Source of the DNA: Streptomyces sp. ISL-100
GTDB taxonomy: Bacteria; Actinomycetota; Actinomycetes; Streptomycetales; Streptomycetaceae
Length of the DNA: 64,000 nt
Reading direction: 5' to 3'
Assembly: GCF_018614615.1 (NCBI RefSeq)
Contig: NZ_JAGGOK010000025.1
Location: forward strand, 83,719-147,718
How positions within the stretch are numbered: the stretch's first letter is position 1; each line of letters begins with the position of its first letter. The position numbers and the translations under genes are program-made. The notes under the pieces were generated by a model. That model worked only from the letters and a program-made list of their open reading frames with translations. It was not told where the DNA came from and made no database searches. Of the stretch, positions 43,503-53,503 are shown in pieces.

Positions 43503-45303
43503 CTTTCCCTGCACTGCTGCTGTTGTTGTTGGTGTTAGTGACGCTGTTCCCGTCACCAACCCCAATGGCGCTTCCGTCTGCTGACTCGATGAAGACCCCG
43601 CCGGCCCCGACGTTCACGATCTTCTGCTCGAACTCGTCGGTCTGCCAGCCCGCTTCGTGCAGCGCCAGCCGCACCCCGCCGGTCACCCGGTCCTGGACGC
43701 TCTTCAGGTAGCGGTTGATGTCCATGTCCTGGAACAGCGACGCGTCCCCGTCGGAACCGAGCTCACGCACCGACCGCGCGGGCCCGTCCGGCAGCGCGCC
43801 GCCGTTGCCGCCGGTGAGCATCTTCCACCCACTGATGGCGCCGCGGCCCAGCGTGGCGAGCGCGCTTCCGAACGAACGGGGTGTGTGGGTGAGTGCCCAG
43901 ACGCTCTTGCCGAACCAGTTGTTGTTGCGGTGCCGGTGGGCGATCCGGTCGGCGTCCTGGAACAACTGCCGTACGGGCAGCAGCACATGCGGTGCCACCT
44001 CCAGCATCAGCATGCCACCCTGAGTGTGGACCCGTACGAAGACCGTGACGACAACCTCCTCGCTCCAGCCCCCCACCCGGATCCGCAGGAAGTGCCGACG
44101 GCTCTCGCCGCCCTCCTCCACGGACCCACTGCGGTGGGCCTCGAACCCCGTGGAGTCGTACGGCGCCTGGTCGCGCCGCGTGAGCCCGGCGACCGGCAGG
44201 AAGACGCACTCGTCGGTCCGGAGTTCGCGCAGCCGGTCGCGCACGGCGGCCGCGAGCCGCGGCGATCCGTGCGGCGAGGGGATGCGCAGCGCCTCGACCA
44301 GCGGGACGATGCGATTGATGATCTTCGCGTTGTCGATCGCCTCGGGGGCGCTGTCCTTGCGCGGGCGGAGCTCGACGGAGAGATTCCACGGCTGATACGG
44401 ACTGCCTGCGCCACAGAAGGGCTGCGAGGCGTTGTACATGACCATGGGTGCGTGCTGCTCGACCCGGATGTACTGCGCGAGCCGGCCGAAACGCAGCCCT
44501 GTGCCGCGTTCGGCGGGGTCGGCCGCATGGTTGGGGAACTGCTGAGGGGAGAGTTCGCTGGTCAGGATCCGGGCGAACTGCCCGCGCCGGATCGCCACGA
44601 CGGTGGTGAGGACGGCGAACAGCGCGAGGATTCCCCAGGCGGTACCGGTGCTGCCGAGGGGCAGGTCCGACTCGCCGAGGAAACCGAAAAGTTCCTCCAT
44701 GCCGAAGGAGCCCGAGGACCCGAACGGACTCGACTCCCCGTAGCCGCCGAACCCGCTATCGCCGCCATCCCCGCTGTACCCGCCGCTGTACTCACCTCCG
44801 TACCCGGAATCGTCGGAGTCCTCCGAGTCGAAGGCGGCGGAGACCAGGCCCCCAAGGATGAAGGCCAGCACGATGCGCCCGTACCAGCGCAGCAGAAATG
44901 CCGGGATCAGTCGGTACAGCGGCGGCTGCGCGCTGCTTCCCCTGAGCCACCCGGAGAGGCTGAGCATGAGGCACGGGCCCATGAGCATGACGAACATGCC
45001 GCCGGTCAGCGGGACGGCGAGGACCCACAGCACCACAACCGCGGCGGCCCAGGCGAGTTCGGTACGGCGGGCTCGCAAGGCGTGGGCGAGGACGCGGGCG
45101 GCGTCGAAGCCGTACGACGGGGCGGCGATGCGCTCCTCGTGGACGTACAGCTCATCGATCACCGCGTCCCGATAACCGGCGTCGAGATACACCCCGGCGC
45201 ACAGCAGCCGGGTCGCCTCACTGGCAGCGGGCGCCACGGGAGCTCTCCCGCGCAGATCGTCCTGGCCGCCGGGCTGGGTGGGTAAGGCGGTTTGAGGCAC
45301 CAT
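43474..45303 (-). CDS. Large membrane protein ending in an N/G/T-rich motif
   Basis: The 609-residue protein has four or five membrane spans in the first 250 residues. These are interrupted by a low-complexity Gly/Ser/Tyr loop (DDSGYGGEYSGGYSGDGGDSG). A large soluble domain of about 340 residues follows, ending in a helical part. The last 35 residues (FIESADGSAIGVGDGNSV and TNTNNNSSS) repeat the motif in the next protein. It has no recognisable enzyme motif. Its end overlaps the 43107 gene by 29 bases, so the two are made together. Confidence 0.78.
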   Translation of the reverse strand: MVPQTALPTQPGGQDDLRGRAPVAPAASEATRLLCAGVYLDAGYRDAVIDELYVHEERIAAPSYGFDAARVLAHALRARRTELAWAAAVVVLWVLAVPLTGGMFVMLMGPCLMLSLSGWLRGSSAQPPLYRLIPAFLLRWYGRIVLAFILGGLVSAAFDSEDSDDSGYGGEYSGGYSGDGGDSGFGGYGESSPFGSSGSFGMEELFGFLGESDLPLGSTGTAWGILALFAVLTTVVAIRRGQFARILTSELSPQQFPNHAADPAERGTGLRFGRLAQYIRVEQHAPMVMYNASQPFCGAGSPYQPWNLSVELRPRKDSAPEAIDNAKIINRIVPLVEALRIPSPHGSPRLAAAVRDRLRELRTDECVFLPVAGLTRRDQAPYDSTGFEAHRSGSVEEGGESRRHFLRIRVGGWSEEVVVTVFVRVHTQGGMLMLEVAPHVLLPVRQLFQDADRIAHRHRNNNWFGKSVWALTHTPRSFGSALATLGRGAISGWKMLTGGNGGALPDGPARSVRELGSDGDASLFQDMDINRYLKSVQDRVTGGVRLALHEAGWQTDEFEQKIVNVGAGGVFIESADGSAIGVGDGNSVTNTNNNSSSAGKDGGARRGKA

Positions 45304-45450
45304 GCCCCTTTCGCTGTACGAACTCGCCTTAGGGAGGGGAGAGTTCGGATGGAAAGGGGTGACATTCTAAACCTACCGGGACGCGTGTGGCGACGCGTTT
45401 GGATCACCACCGCGCGCGCCCCGGCAGCTCAACGCCAAGAGCGCTGCGGC

Positions 45451-46047
45451 TCAACTCCCCACGGGACCCTCATTCCCCTCGCTGAGATCGCTGGGCTCGT
45501 CCCGCACCATCAGACCGGCGACCCACAACGGCATCAGCCAGTGCGCGACCAGGACGGCGGTCAGCACGGGCGCGATCAGCCCCTCGACCTGTACGTCGCC
45601 GATCCAGCCGGCCGCACCGACCCCGAGGGCGGCGGCCAGCAGCAGGCCGGAGGTCAGCCGGTGCGCGCGGGCGCGGGCCCGGTCACGGTCGGCGAGCTGA
45701 CGCTCGTCGAGTACGCGGCCGCGCAGTTCGAGCAGGCCGCGGGTGGCGCTGTTGAGGACGCCGGTCACGAAACACCAGGGCAGCAGCAGGGCCAGCGTGG
45801 CGACGAGGGCCCACACTTGCCGCCCCCCGAAGACCACGACGTTCCAGCACACCACCGAGGCGACGGTCATGAGGATGTGCGCGCCGACGAAGAGCCGACG
45901 GCGGACGGCTGTGGCATGAAGGGCGGCACCTTCTTCCCGGTTCATCAGCGCGAACATGCGCTGATCGTGCCGAGTGACCGGACCGACCCGAGTGACCTTC
46001 ACTGCTGCCTGCCCCTGCCCCTGCCCCTGCCCTGCGGTCATCATCAC
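45451..46047 (-). CDS. Membrane protein of the XRE operon (198 aa)
   Basis: The protein has a Gln-Gly repeat start (GQGQGQGQ, encoded by CCTGCC-type hexamers at 46006-46035), a cytoplasmic part with RHDQRMFALMNREEGAALHATAVRRR, then four predicted spans in two pairs. The ATG overlaps the stop of the XRE gene (ATGA), so it is the second gene of that operon. DUF2178-like proteins beside a small XRE regulator share this layout, but I cannot confirm the family. Confidence 0.75.
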   Translation of the reverse strand: MMMTAGQGQGQGQAAVKVTRVGPVTRHDQRMFALMNREEGAALHATAVRRRLFVGAHILMTVASVVCWNVVVFGGRQVWALVATLALLLPWCFVTGVLNSATRGLLELRGRVLDERQLADRDRARARAHRLTSGLLLAAALGVGAAGWIGDVQVEGLIAPVLTAVLVAHWLMPLWVAGLMVRDEPSDLSEGNEGPVGS

Positions 46048-46292
46048 TGCTGCTTCCTCCCGTAGACCTCGTCGGTGAGCGGCCGGAACGGCCGGAGGGA
46101 GAACAGCGCCTCCACCGGCAACTCGAAGAACTCGGCGATCTTCAGGGCGAGATCGAGGCTCGGGTTGTACTGCCCCCGCTCGATGTACCCGACGGTCTGA
46201 TAGTGCGCCCCGACAGCCTCAGCCAACGCCTGCCGCGACACCCCACGCTCGGCCCGAACCATCGCCAGCCTGTTGTGCACCTGCTCGCTCAT
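46044..46292 (-). CDS. Small XRE-family regulator (82 aa)
   Basis: The protein is a single helix-turn-helix: NRLAMVRAERGVSRQALAEAVGAHYQTVGYIERGQYNPSLDLALKIAEFF is the whole domain (residues about 7-58), with a short tail. Such YozG/Xre-like regulators often sit before a two-pair membrane protein gene and control it. The ATG at 46292 stands inside a small inverted repeat (46291-46310), so the transcript has a short or no leader and may be self-repressed. Confidence 0.88.
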   Translation of the reverse strand: MSEQVHNRLAMVRAERGVSRQALAEAVGAHYQTVGYIERGQYNPSLDLALKIAEFFELPVEALFSLRPFRPLTDEVYGRKQQ

Positions 46293-46310
46293 GTATAAGG
46301 AGTACTACAT
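46291..46310. promoter_or_regulatory. Inverted repeat at the start of the XRE gene
   Basis: ATGTA and TACAT flank ten bases that contain AGTACT. The repeat overlaps the start codon of the XRE gene and is far richer in A and T than its surroundings. It is a possible autoregulatory site. Confidence 0.45.
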
Positions 46311-46529
46311 AGCGATGAAGGACTGCAAGCTGGTGGAGGGGTTCAGGGGGTGAGGCTGGGCGTGGCCGGCGGCTGCGATTGCCGCGCAGCCGGGGCGCTG
46401 ACGACCCCAGGGCGTTGATCGCATCTGCGATGGGGACCGCCCTCGGGGGGGGGAGCCCACGGGGAAGGCTCGGGGGGTGGCCGTTCACCATTGCCGGGCG
46501 ACGGGCTCGGCGGGTGGGGCGCACGACGT

Positions 46530-46650
46530 CTAGAAGGCCGATGAAGATCTTGAAATCGCGCCCGGCTTGCACCGGTTCAGCCCGATTGACATTTACCGGC
46601 AATCCGGGGTGAGTCGGGCGGTCCGAGCAAGATCTTCAGGAGTCTTCTAG
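46530..46650. mobile_element. 121-bp MITE-like element with 23-bp terminal inverted repeats
   Basis: The left end CTAGAAGGCCGATGAAGATC (46530, continuing TTG) and the right end CAAGATCTTCAGGAGTCTTC (46628, continuing TAG) are inverted repeats that match at 18 of 23 positions. The 75-base interior has no coding capacity. A similar end (17 of 18 bases) lies at 63983-64000. The element is probably non-autonomous and moved by a transposase elsewhere. No clear target duplication is visible. Confidence 0.7.
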
Positions 46651-47100
46651 GGGGCGGTGCAGCCCCAGGCTCAGGGACCGACGGGAACGGCCGCTGGTAC
46701 AACACCCCCATTCCCACGCACACGAGCACGCACGCCGACGGCGGGACGGTCCGTCCGGTCGACCTGCGGACTCATGCCTGCGCGTGTGGGACGCAACAGT
46801 TGAATGGGGCGACTCGGGCCGGTGGAGCGTCCACCCCGGCCGGTGATCGGCCGAGCTACAAGCACGTTGCTAGTGTGGGCGGGGCGCACGGGCCACCACG
46901 GCACGAGCGAATCCGGCACGCCGGCCACGCCGTGAGCTTTCGCCCACACAGGCCCAGGCGGGCGGCCCGCGCGGATGCGCGGGGGCCGATGCGGGCCCCC
47001 CACCGGCCATACGAGCCACACCAACCGGTCGTCCGCCCGGCCCCTGCGTGCCGACGTGGGTCGAAACGCTCCCGTGACGTCCGGAAGCAAACGGGATGCC
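46651..47100. other. 450-bp gene-free gap with GC-rich stems
   Basis: The gap lies between the MITE-like element and the mdh terminator. Several GC-rich stem-forming stretches are present (for example CGGCCGGTGG and CCACCCCGGCCG near 46820). No coding frame with normal codon use is seen. A small RNA gene cannot be excluded. Together with the element this is the longest non-coding stretch of the window (46293-47183). Confidence 0.5.
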
Positions 47101-47141
47101 AACGCCCCCGGCGGCCGAGTCCATCGGCTACCGGGGGCGTT
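47101..47141. terminator. Terminator hairpin after mdh
   Basis: AACGCCCCCGG and CCGGGGGCGTT form an 11-bp stem, with a second short stem (GCCGA/TCGGC) inside the loop. It lies 43 bases beyond the mdh stop codon on the minus strand. Confidence 0.82.
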
Positions 47142-47183
47142 GTCGCGTGCTGGGGCGTGTCAGCGCGTGCTGGCGCGTGCGCC

Positions 47184-48529
<1,346 letters not shown>

Positions 48530-49753
48530 CTACTCCTGCGTGGTGCAGCCCTTCACACCGGTCGCGAGAGTCGCGCACGCCTTCGCGTCAGCGGCCTTGG
48601 TGACGGCGACCATTGGGGTGTACGCGTCCTTGTCCGCGTCGACCAAGCCGTTCTGGTCCTTCGGCTTCCCGCCCTGGCCGGTCTCGGCGCCCGAGGCGAT
48701 CTGCACCTTGTCGCCCACTGTCGCCTGGGTGATACGAGCCCACGCCGCCCCGCACGTCTTGCTGTACCGGACCTCGACGAACGCCGTGCCCACGGTCGCG
48801 CTGGACGTCGTCTTGGCGAACTCGCCTCCGCAGCCCATGGCCTCCGGGTCCTCCCCGGTGCACTTGTCGCCGAAGCATTCGACCCCGACAGGCAGCTCGG
48901 GAGCCGAAGTGGTCGGTCCGGCCGTCGGCTTCTTCTTCGCGACGGGGTCCTTGTCCTTGCCGCCGAGGTCGGTCAGCAGTACGGCGGCCGCTATCACCAG
49001 GAGCGCCCCCACGACGCCCGCCAGGAACATCGTGACCTTCCTGCGCCTGCGCCGACCGTCCGGCGAGCCGGCGCCCGAACCCGGTCCGGGCCCCAGTCCC
49101 GAACCCGAACCCGGTCCCGGTCCCCTGCCGCCCTGCTGCGGGGGTATCCCGAAGCCCTGCGGCGGCGCGTCCGTCGGCGTACGCCCTCCCGCACCGGAAG
49201 CACCCGCACCAGCACTTCCACCCGCACCATTGCCCACGGCGCCCAGTCCGGCGCCCAGCCCCGAACCCGCACCGATCGAGCCCGCCCCCGGCCCCATGCC
49301 CGTACCGGCGAAGCCCGCGCCCGTGGCGGGAGCGGACGGGTCCGTGGTCGTGCGCCGGCCCTGCCGGCCGCCCTTGGCGGGCGACGACGACGGCGTCGTC
49401 GTCGACGGATGGCCGAACTCGCCCAGGGCGGCCCGTGCCTGCGAGATCCGTATCGCTTCCATGGTCATGTCGTGGCGCATCTCGGAACGGCTCCAGGCGC
49501 GTTCCGCGAGTTCCCACATGGTGGTCAGGTGGTTCGTGTTCGTACCGGTCACATCGGCCAGTGCGACGACCGCGCCCTTGGGCGCGAGCAGCCGGCCGTT
49601 CAAGTAGCGCTCCCAGGACGTCTTGCTGTAGCCGGTCCGGTCCGCCACCGCCGCGATGCTGAGCCCACTGCGGTCGACCAGCCGGCGCAGCTGGCTTGCG
49701 AACTCCTTGACCTGCGGATCGAGCTCCTCCGGTAGAGCTTTCCAACGAGGCAT
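48530..49753 (-). CDS. XRE-type helix-turn-helix membrane protein with outer DUF2690 domain
   Basis: The 407-residue protein begins MPRWKALPEELDPQVKEFA and has an N-terminal helix-turn-helix (residues about 17-70, with AAVADRTGYSKTSWERYLNG), then a long Gly/Ala/Pro-rich linker, a membrane span (KVTMFLAGVVGALLVIAAAVLL) and an outer DUF2690 domain with six Cys (VGVECFGDKCTGEDPEAMGC onward). This links DNA binding inside to sensing outside in one chain. The ATG at 49753 is chosen over upstream frames because it gives this normal start. Confidence 0.87.
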   Translation of the reverse strand: MPRWKALPEELDPQVKEFASQLRRLVDRSGLSIAAVADRTGYSKTSWERYLNGRLLAPKGAVVALADVTGTNTNHLTTMWELAERAWSRSEMRHDMTMEAIRISQARAALGEFGHPSTTTPSSSPAKGGRQGRRTTTDPSAPATGAGFAGTGMGPGAGSIGAGSGLGAGLGAVGNGAGGSAGAGASGAGGRTPTDAPPQGFGIPPQQGGRGPGPGSGSGLGPGPGSGAGSPDGRRRRRKVTMFLAGVVGALLVIAAAVLLTDLGGKDKDPVAKKKPTAGPTTSAPELPVGVECFGDKCTGEDPEAMGCGGEFAKTTSSATVGTAFVEVRYSKTCGAAWARITQATVGDKVQIASGAETGQGGKPKDQNGLVDADKDAYTPMVAVTKAADAKACATLATGVKGCTTQE

Positions 49754-50167
49754 TGCTTCCCCCTTGTCCCCCCGTACGTGCCTGATGTGCCCCGTGCTCT
49801 CGTGTCCCCCTGCCACACCTTCCGCGGTCCGTGTTCCGGACTACCCAGAAGATGCGCGAAGCCAGGATGTCAGTTCCTGGGGCAGGAGCGCACGGGAGCA
49901 TTCGGCAGTCCGGCGTGCCCCCCTCGCGCGCCCCCTCCCGATTCCCGGGAACAGTGTCCCATCGCAGTGACCCGGCGCGGTCCGTAACCCCGCTGTTGCG
50001 CGGTGATCGGGCCGTGGCGGAATGGTCACCTCCGTGCCACAGGGACCCGGCATCCCTTGATCGCGATTGGCGCTTGGCCGACGCTGAAAACCGTGCCGGC
50101 GCCCGTCCTCCCTCGGGGGAGAGGACGGGCTCCGGCACGTACGGAAGGGGCCGGACGGTGCCGGCTC
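49754..50167. other. 414-bp gap with terminator and promoter region
   Basis: The left part is the leader of the DUF2690 gene; the right part holds the terminator at 50092. CCCCCTTGTCCCCCC tracts occur near 49760. No further gene was recognised. Confidence 0.6.
50092..50139. terminator. Long terminator hairpin after the LuxR-type gene
   Basis: CGTGCCGG, a two-base bulge, then CCCGTCCTC pair with GAGGACGGG, a two-base bulge and CCGGCACG. The loop is ten bases. It starts 29 bases beyond the stop of the minus-strand regulator gene. Confidence 0.85.
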
Positions 50168-50833
50168 TCAGACGCCGCCGTCGAACTCCCGGGCGCGTAC
50201 GCCCGCTTGGAACCGCGAGGTGGCACCGAGCGTCACCATGAGTTCGGCGACGCGTCTGCGGTACGTACGCAGCGACACGCCCAGGCGGCGGCACGCCGTC
50301 TCGTCGGTGTATCCGGCGCTGAGCATGCGCAGGATCTCGCGGGCCTGGTCGTTGAGTACGGGCGGCCGCGCACGCACATAGCCGGCCAGGTCGCCGGCGG
50401 TCTCCCAGGCGGCGCTGAACAGCGACCTGACGCCGTCGACCACGTCCGGCGACCGGACCACCGTGTACGTCCGGGTGCCGTGGACCGGCGCTCCGGCCAG
50501 GATCGCGATCCGCCGGTCGATGACGATCGCCTCGTGGGCGAGCGGCGCGACGCAGATCCGTATCTGCGCGCCGGAGGCAGCGATACGGAGAAGACGGCGC
50601 TCGGCCTCCGCGTCGGACAGCGCCTGAGGGGTGTAGAGCTTGCGCATCGACAGGCCGCCCGGCCTCAGCGGCGGTCGCTTGCCCTCGGCGAAGGCGGCGT
50701 TGACCCCGGCCGACCACGTGAAGGGATCCGCGGCGGCGCACAGAAACTCCTGCCGGGCGCCGGCGAAGAGATCTCCGGCCCGTCGGACGAGTTCCTGTTC
50801 GCCCCGGAGGGTCACGATCTGATCGCTTCTCAT
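50168..50833 (-). CDS. LuxR-type helix-turn-helix regulator with a PLD-like/TrmB-like sensor part
   Basis: The 221-residue protein has a C-terminal LuxR-like helix-turn-helix (about residues 155-210: LNDQAREILRMLSAGYTDETACRRLGVSLRTYRRRVAELM). The N-terminal part (GARQEFLCAAADPFTWS, IRICVAPLAHEAIVIDRRIAIL) resembles the phospholipase-D-like sensor domain of streptomycete regulators. These regulators lack a receiver domain and respond to unknown signals. The ATG at 50833 is chosen because the preceding in-frame residues do not fit. Confidence 0.85.
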   Translation of the reverse strand: MRSDQIVTLRGEQELVRRAGDLFAGARQEFLCAAADPFTWSAGVNAAFAEGKRPPLRPGGLSMRKLYTPQALSDAEAERRLLRIAASGAQIRICVAPLAHEAIVIDRRIAILAGAPVHGTRTYTVVRSPDVVDGVRSLFSAAWETAGDLAGYVRARPPVLNDQAREILRMLSAGYTDETACRRLGVSLRTYRRRVAELMVTLGATSRFQAGVRAREFDGGV

Positions 50834-50909
50834 CGTCCGGCCATCTTGCTGCCCGCTCCGGACGGGGGTCAACGCGGTTGCCGGGTGGACGCCCTGCCCT
50901 GGCGCCGCC

Positions 50910-51551
50910 TTACCGCACCGTGAACCGGATCGCCGACTCCAGGAAGGGGATCTCCAGCCACGGTTCGGGCTGCGCCATCAGTGCGAGCAGCACGATGGCG
51001 GTGCCGAGCAGGCCGTACGTCGCCATGTCGGTGAAGCGCGAGCGTACGGCGAGCATGCCCACGGACGGGATCACCCGGCGCAGCACGGCTCCGGCGATCA
51101 GGGCCAGGCCGATCAGCAGCGTGCCGAGACGGAAGCCGATACCGAACGCGTCGACCGCCACGAGCAGCAGCCCGAGCGCGATCGTGCCGAGAACGGCCAG
51201 GAACGGCCACTGCCGGACCGGGGCGGCCCCGGACGCGGCGCGCCCGCCGCCCTCGGGGCGCGCGGTGTCCCGGGTGAACAGCGGAAAGCGCCGCGTGGTG
51301 CGGACGGGCCCGTCCGGGCCGGGGGCGCTGACGACGCCCTTGGCCGCCGGTTCGGGCTCGCCCGCGTTGCCAGTAGCGCTAGTCCCGCGCGTCTCGCCAG
51401 TCCCGCGCGTCTCGCCAGTCACGTCCGTCACGTCCGTCGGCTCCGCGGCCTGCCCGTCGGCAGCGTCAGCGGACCCCGCGTCCTGCGCGGCCGCGTCCAC
51501 CGTGACGTCGCCAGTGGCGGCCGGTTCGTCCGGACTCGTAGCAGCACCCAT
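50910..51551 (-). CDS. DUF3017 membrane protein
   Basis: The 213-residue protein has an acidic, repeat-bearing cytoplasmic N-terminus (ETRGTGETRGT and TDVTDVT), then three membrane spans from about residue 115 (WPFLAVLGTIALGLLLVAV; TLLIGLALIAGAVL; MATYGLLGTAIVLLALM). DUF3017 genes lie beside folD in streptomycetes, as here (20-base gap). The role is unknown. The N-terminal length is variable because of slippage-prone repeats. Confidence 0.88.
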   Translation of the reverse strand: MGAATSPDEPAATGDVTVDAAAQDAGSADAADGQAAEPTDVTDVTGETRGTGETRGTSATGNAGEPEPAAKGVVSAPGPDGPVRTTRRFPLFTRDTARPEGGGRAASGAAPVRQWPFLAVLGTIALGLLLVAVDAFGIGFRLGTLLIGLALIAGAVLRRVIPSVGMLAVRSRFTDMATYGLLGTAIVLLALMAQPEPWLEIPFLESAIRFTVR

Positions 51552-51571
51552 CGGTGGCGCTTCCTTCCCGC

Positions 51572-52450
51572 TCAGCTCGTGCCGGCGTGTGCGGTGTCGG
51601 CGGCCGCGCGCTCCGCCGCCTCGACGACGTTGACGAGCAGCTGGGCGCGCGTCATCGGGCCGACACCGCCCGGGTTCGGAGCGACCCAGCCGGCCACCTC
51701 CGCGACGCCCGGGTGGACGTCGCCGACGATCTTGCCGTCCTCGTCCCGGCTGACGCCCACGTCGAGCACGGCCGCGCCCGGCTTGACGTCCTCCGGCTTG
51801 ATCAGGTGCGGCACACCCGCCGCGGCGATGATGATGTCCGCCTGCCTGAGGTGTGCGGACAGGTCACGCGTGCCCGTGTGGCACTGCGTCACCGTCGCGT
51901 TCTCCGACTTGCGGGTCAGGACCAGCGGCATCGGGCGGCCGATGGTGATGCCGCGGCCGACGACCACGACGTTCGCTCCCTTGATCTCCACATCGTGGTG
52001 GCGCAGGAGCTGGACGATGCCGTACGGGGTGCACGGCAGCGGGCCGGGCTCGCCGATCACGAGCCGGCCGAGGCTCATCGGGTGCAGGCCGTCGGCATCC
52101 TTGTCCGGGTCCATCAGTTCCAGGACACGGTTGGTTTCGATGCCCTTGGGGAGCGGGAGTTGGACGATGTAACCCGTGCACTCCGGGTTCTCGTTCAGCT
52201 CCCGTACAACTGCCTCGATCTCCTCCTGGGAGGCGGTCGCGGGCAGTTCGCGCTGGATCGACGCGATGCCTACCTGGGCGCAGTCGCGGTGCTTGCCCGC
52301 GACGTACCACTTGCTGCCCGGGTCGTCACCCACCAGCACGGTGCCGAGCCCGGGGACGATGCCCTTGGACTTCAGAGCCGCCACGCGGGCGGTCAGGTCG
52401 GACTTGATCGCGGCTGCGGTGGCCTTGCCATCGAGAATCTGGGCAGTCAT
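51572..52450 (-). CDS. folD: Bifunctional methylene-THF dehydrogenase / methenyl-THF cyclohydrolase
   Basis: The 292-residue enzyme makes 10-formyl-THF in two steps from 5,10-methylene-THF. Family features are the catalytic Lys region [34 protein letters not shown], and [13 protein letters not shown] (Gly in place of the usual Ser of GRS), then TVTQCHTGT and ADIIIAAAG. It feeds purN and purH encoded 2 kb away. The ATG at 52450 is chosen for its typical [10 protein letters not shown] start. Confidence 0.95.
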   Translation of the reverse strand: MTAQILDGKATAAAIKSDLTARVAALKSKGIVPGLGTVLVGDDPGSKWYVAGKHRDCAQVGIASIQRELPATASQEEIEAVVRELNENPECTGYIVQLPLPKGIETNRVLELMDPDKDADGLHPMSLGRLVIGEPGPLPCTPYGIVQLLRHHDVEIKGANVVVVGRGITIGRPMPLVLTRKSENATVTQCHTGTRDLSAHLRQADIIIAAAGVPHLIKPEDVKPGAAVLDVGVSRDEDGKIVGDVHPGVAEVAGWVAPNPGGVGPMTRAQLLVNVVEAAERAAADTAHAGTS

Positions 52451-52677
52451 GCCCCCATCCTCGCGGATGGACCCGCCCTGATTCCAGTCAGGCCGCCTTG
52501 GCCGAGGTTGCACTTGCACAACACATAGGCATACCGACTGGACAAAGGCACGACTGTCCTACAACGATGATCGGCGCAGTGCCGCGGACAGCGGCGGGGG
52601 GGCACCGCTTATTTCTCTGTGACGTTCCTCCGCTCGGGCCGCGACGTCCCCAGCACTTCCAACGGAGGAACCCCGCC

Positions 52678-53445
52678 ATGAGTTTCGGCGACCCGAACAA
52701 CCCGTACGGCCAGCCCGGCCAACCGCAGCAGCCGCCGCCGCAGCAGCCGCAGGGCCAGCCCGGCTACGGCTACCCCCAGCAGGCCCCGCAGGGCGTGCCG
52801 CCGCAGCAGGGCTACGGCTACCCGCAGCAGGGCGCTCAGCAGCCGGGCCAGCCTTACGGCGCGTACCCGCAGCAGCCGCCCGGCACGCTCCAGGCCAACA
52901 GCGGCTACATCAACGTCCCGGTGCTGGGCACCGTTCAGGTCGCCACGATGGGCCGTCGCTTCGCCGCGCGCCTCATCGACGCCGTCATCATCTGGGTCCT
53001 GTACTTCATCCTCAGCGCCGTCGGTCTCGCGGGCGCGTTCGGCGCTGCCGAGGGCATGGAGGACTGCACCAACCTCGACCCGCTGAGCTCGGCGTACGAG
53101 TCCTGCGTCAACGACCAGGCCGAGGCGGCCGGCGGCATGGTCGCCGCGTTCCTCGGGGTCATCCTCATCTTCTTCGTGGCCACGCTGCTCTACGAGTGGC
53201 TGATGATTGCCTTCCTCGGCGCCACGGTCGGCAAGCTGGCGCTCGGCCTGAAGGTCGTCAAGGAGAACACGGGCCAGGTCCCGGGCATCGGCGGCGGCTT
53301 CATCCGCTGGATCATCCCGATGGCCGGCGCGCTCCTCTGCGGCATCGGCCAGCTCCTGGTCTACCTCTCCCCGTTCTTCGACAACTCCGGGAAGCTTCAG
53401 GGCTGGCACGACCGTGCCTCCGGCACCCTGGTGATCAAGAAGTAA
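52678..53445 (+). CDS. RDD-family membrane protein with a Gln/Pro/Gly-rich N-terminus
   Basis: The 255-residue protein starts with about 80 residues of GQPQQPPPQQPQGQPGYGYP-type sequence, then the RDD domain (RRFAARLIDAVIIWVLYFI, where the Arg-Asp pair lies at the edge of span 1), with four or more spans and GATVGKLALGLKV. A perfect AACGGAGGA ribosome site precedes the ATG. RDD proteins are linked to ion or sodium movement. It is divergent from folD and convergent with purH. Confidence 0.9.
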   Translation: MSFGDPNNPYGQPGQPQQPPPQQPQGQPGYGYPQQAPQGVPPQQGYGYPQQGAQQPGQPYGAYPQQPPGTLQANSGYINVPVLGTVQVATMGRRFAARLIDAVIIWVLYFILSAVGLAGAFGAAEGMEDCTNLDPLSSAYESCVNDQAEAAGGMVAAFLGVILIFFVATLLYEWLMIAFLGATVGKLALGLKVVKENTGQVPGIGGGFIRWIIPMAGALLCGIGQLLVYLSPFFDNSGKLQGWHDRASGTLVIKK

Positions 53446-53460
53446 CGACCGTACGCACGA

Positions 53461-53490
53461 GAGGCCGCAACCCGACGGGGTTGCGGCCTC
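53461..53490. terminator. Bidirectional terminator between the RDD gene and purH
   Basis: GAGGCCGCAACCC pairs perfectly with GGGTTGCGGCCTC across the loop GACG. It lies 15 bases after the RDD stop and 13 bases beyond the purH stop, so it serves both. Confidence 0.92.
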
Positions 53491-53503
53491 CGGCACGTCT
53501 GCG

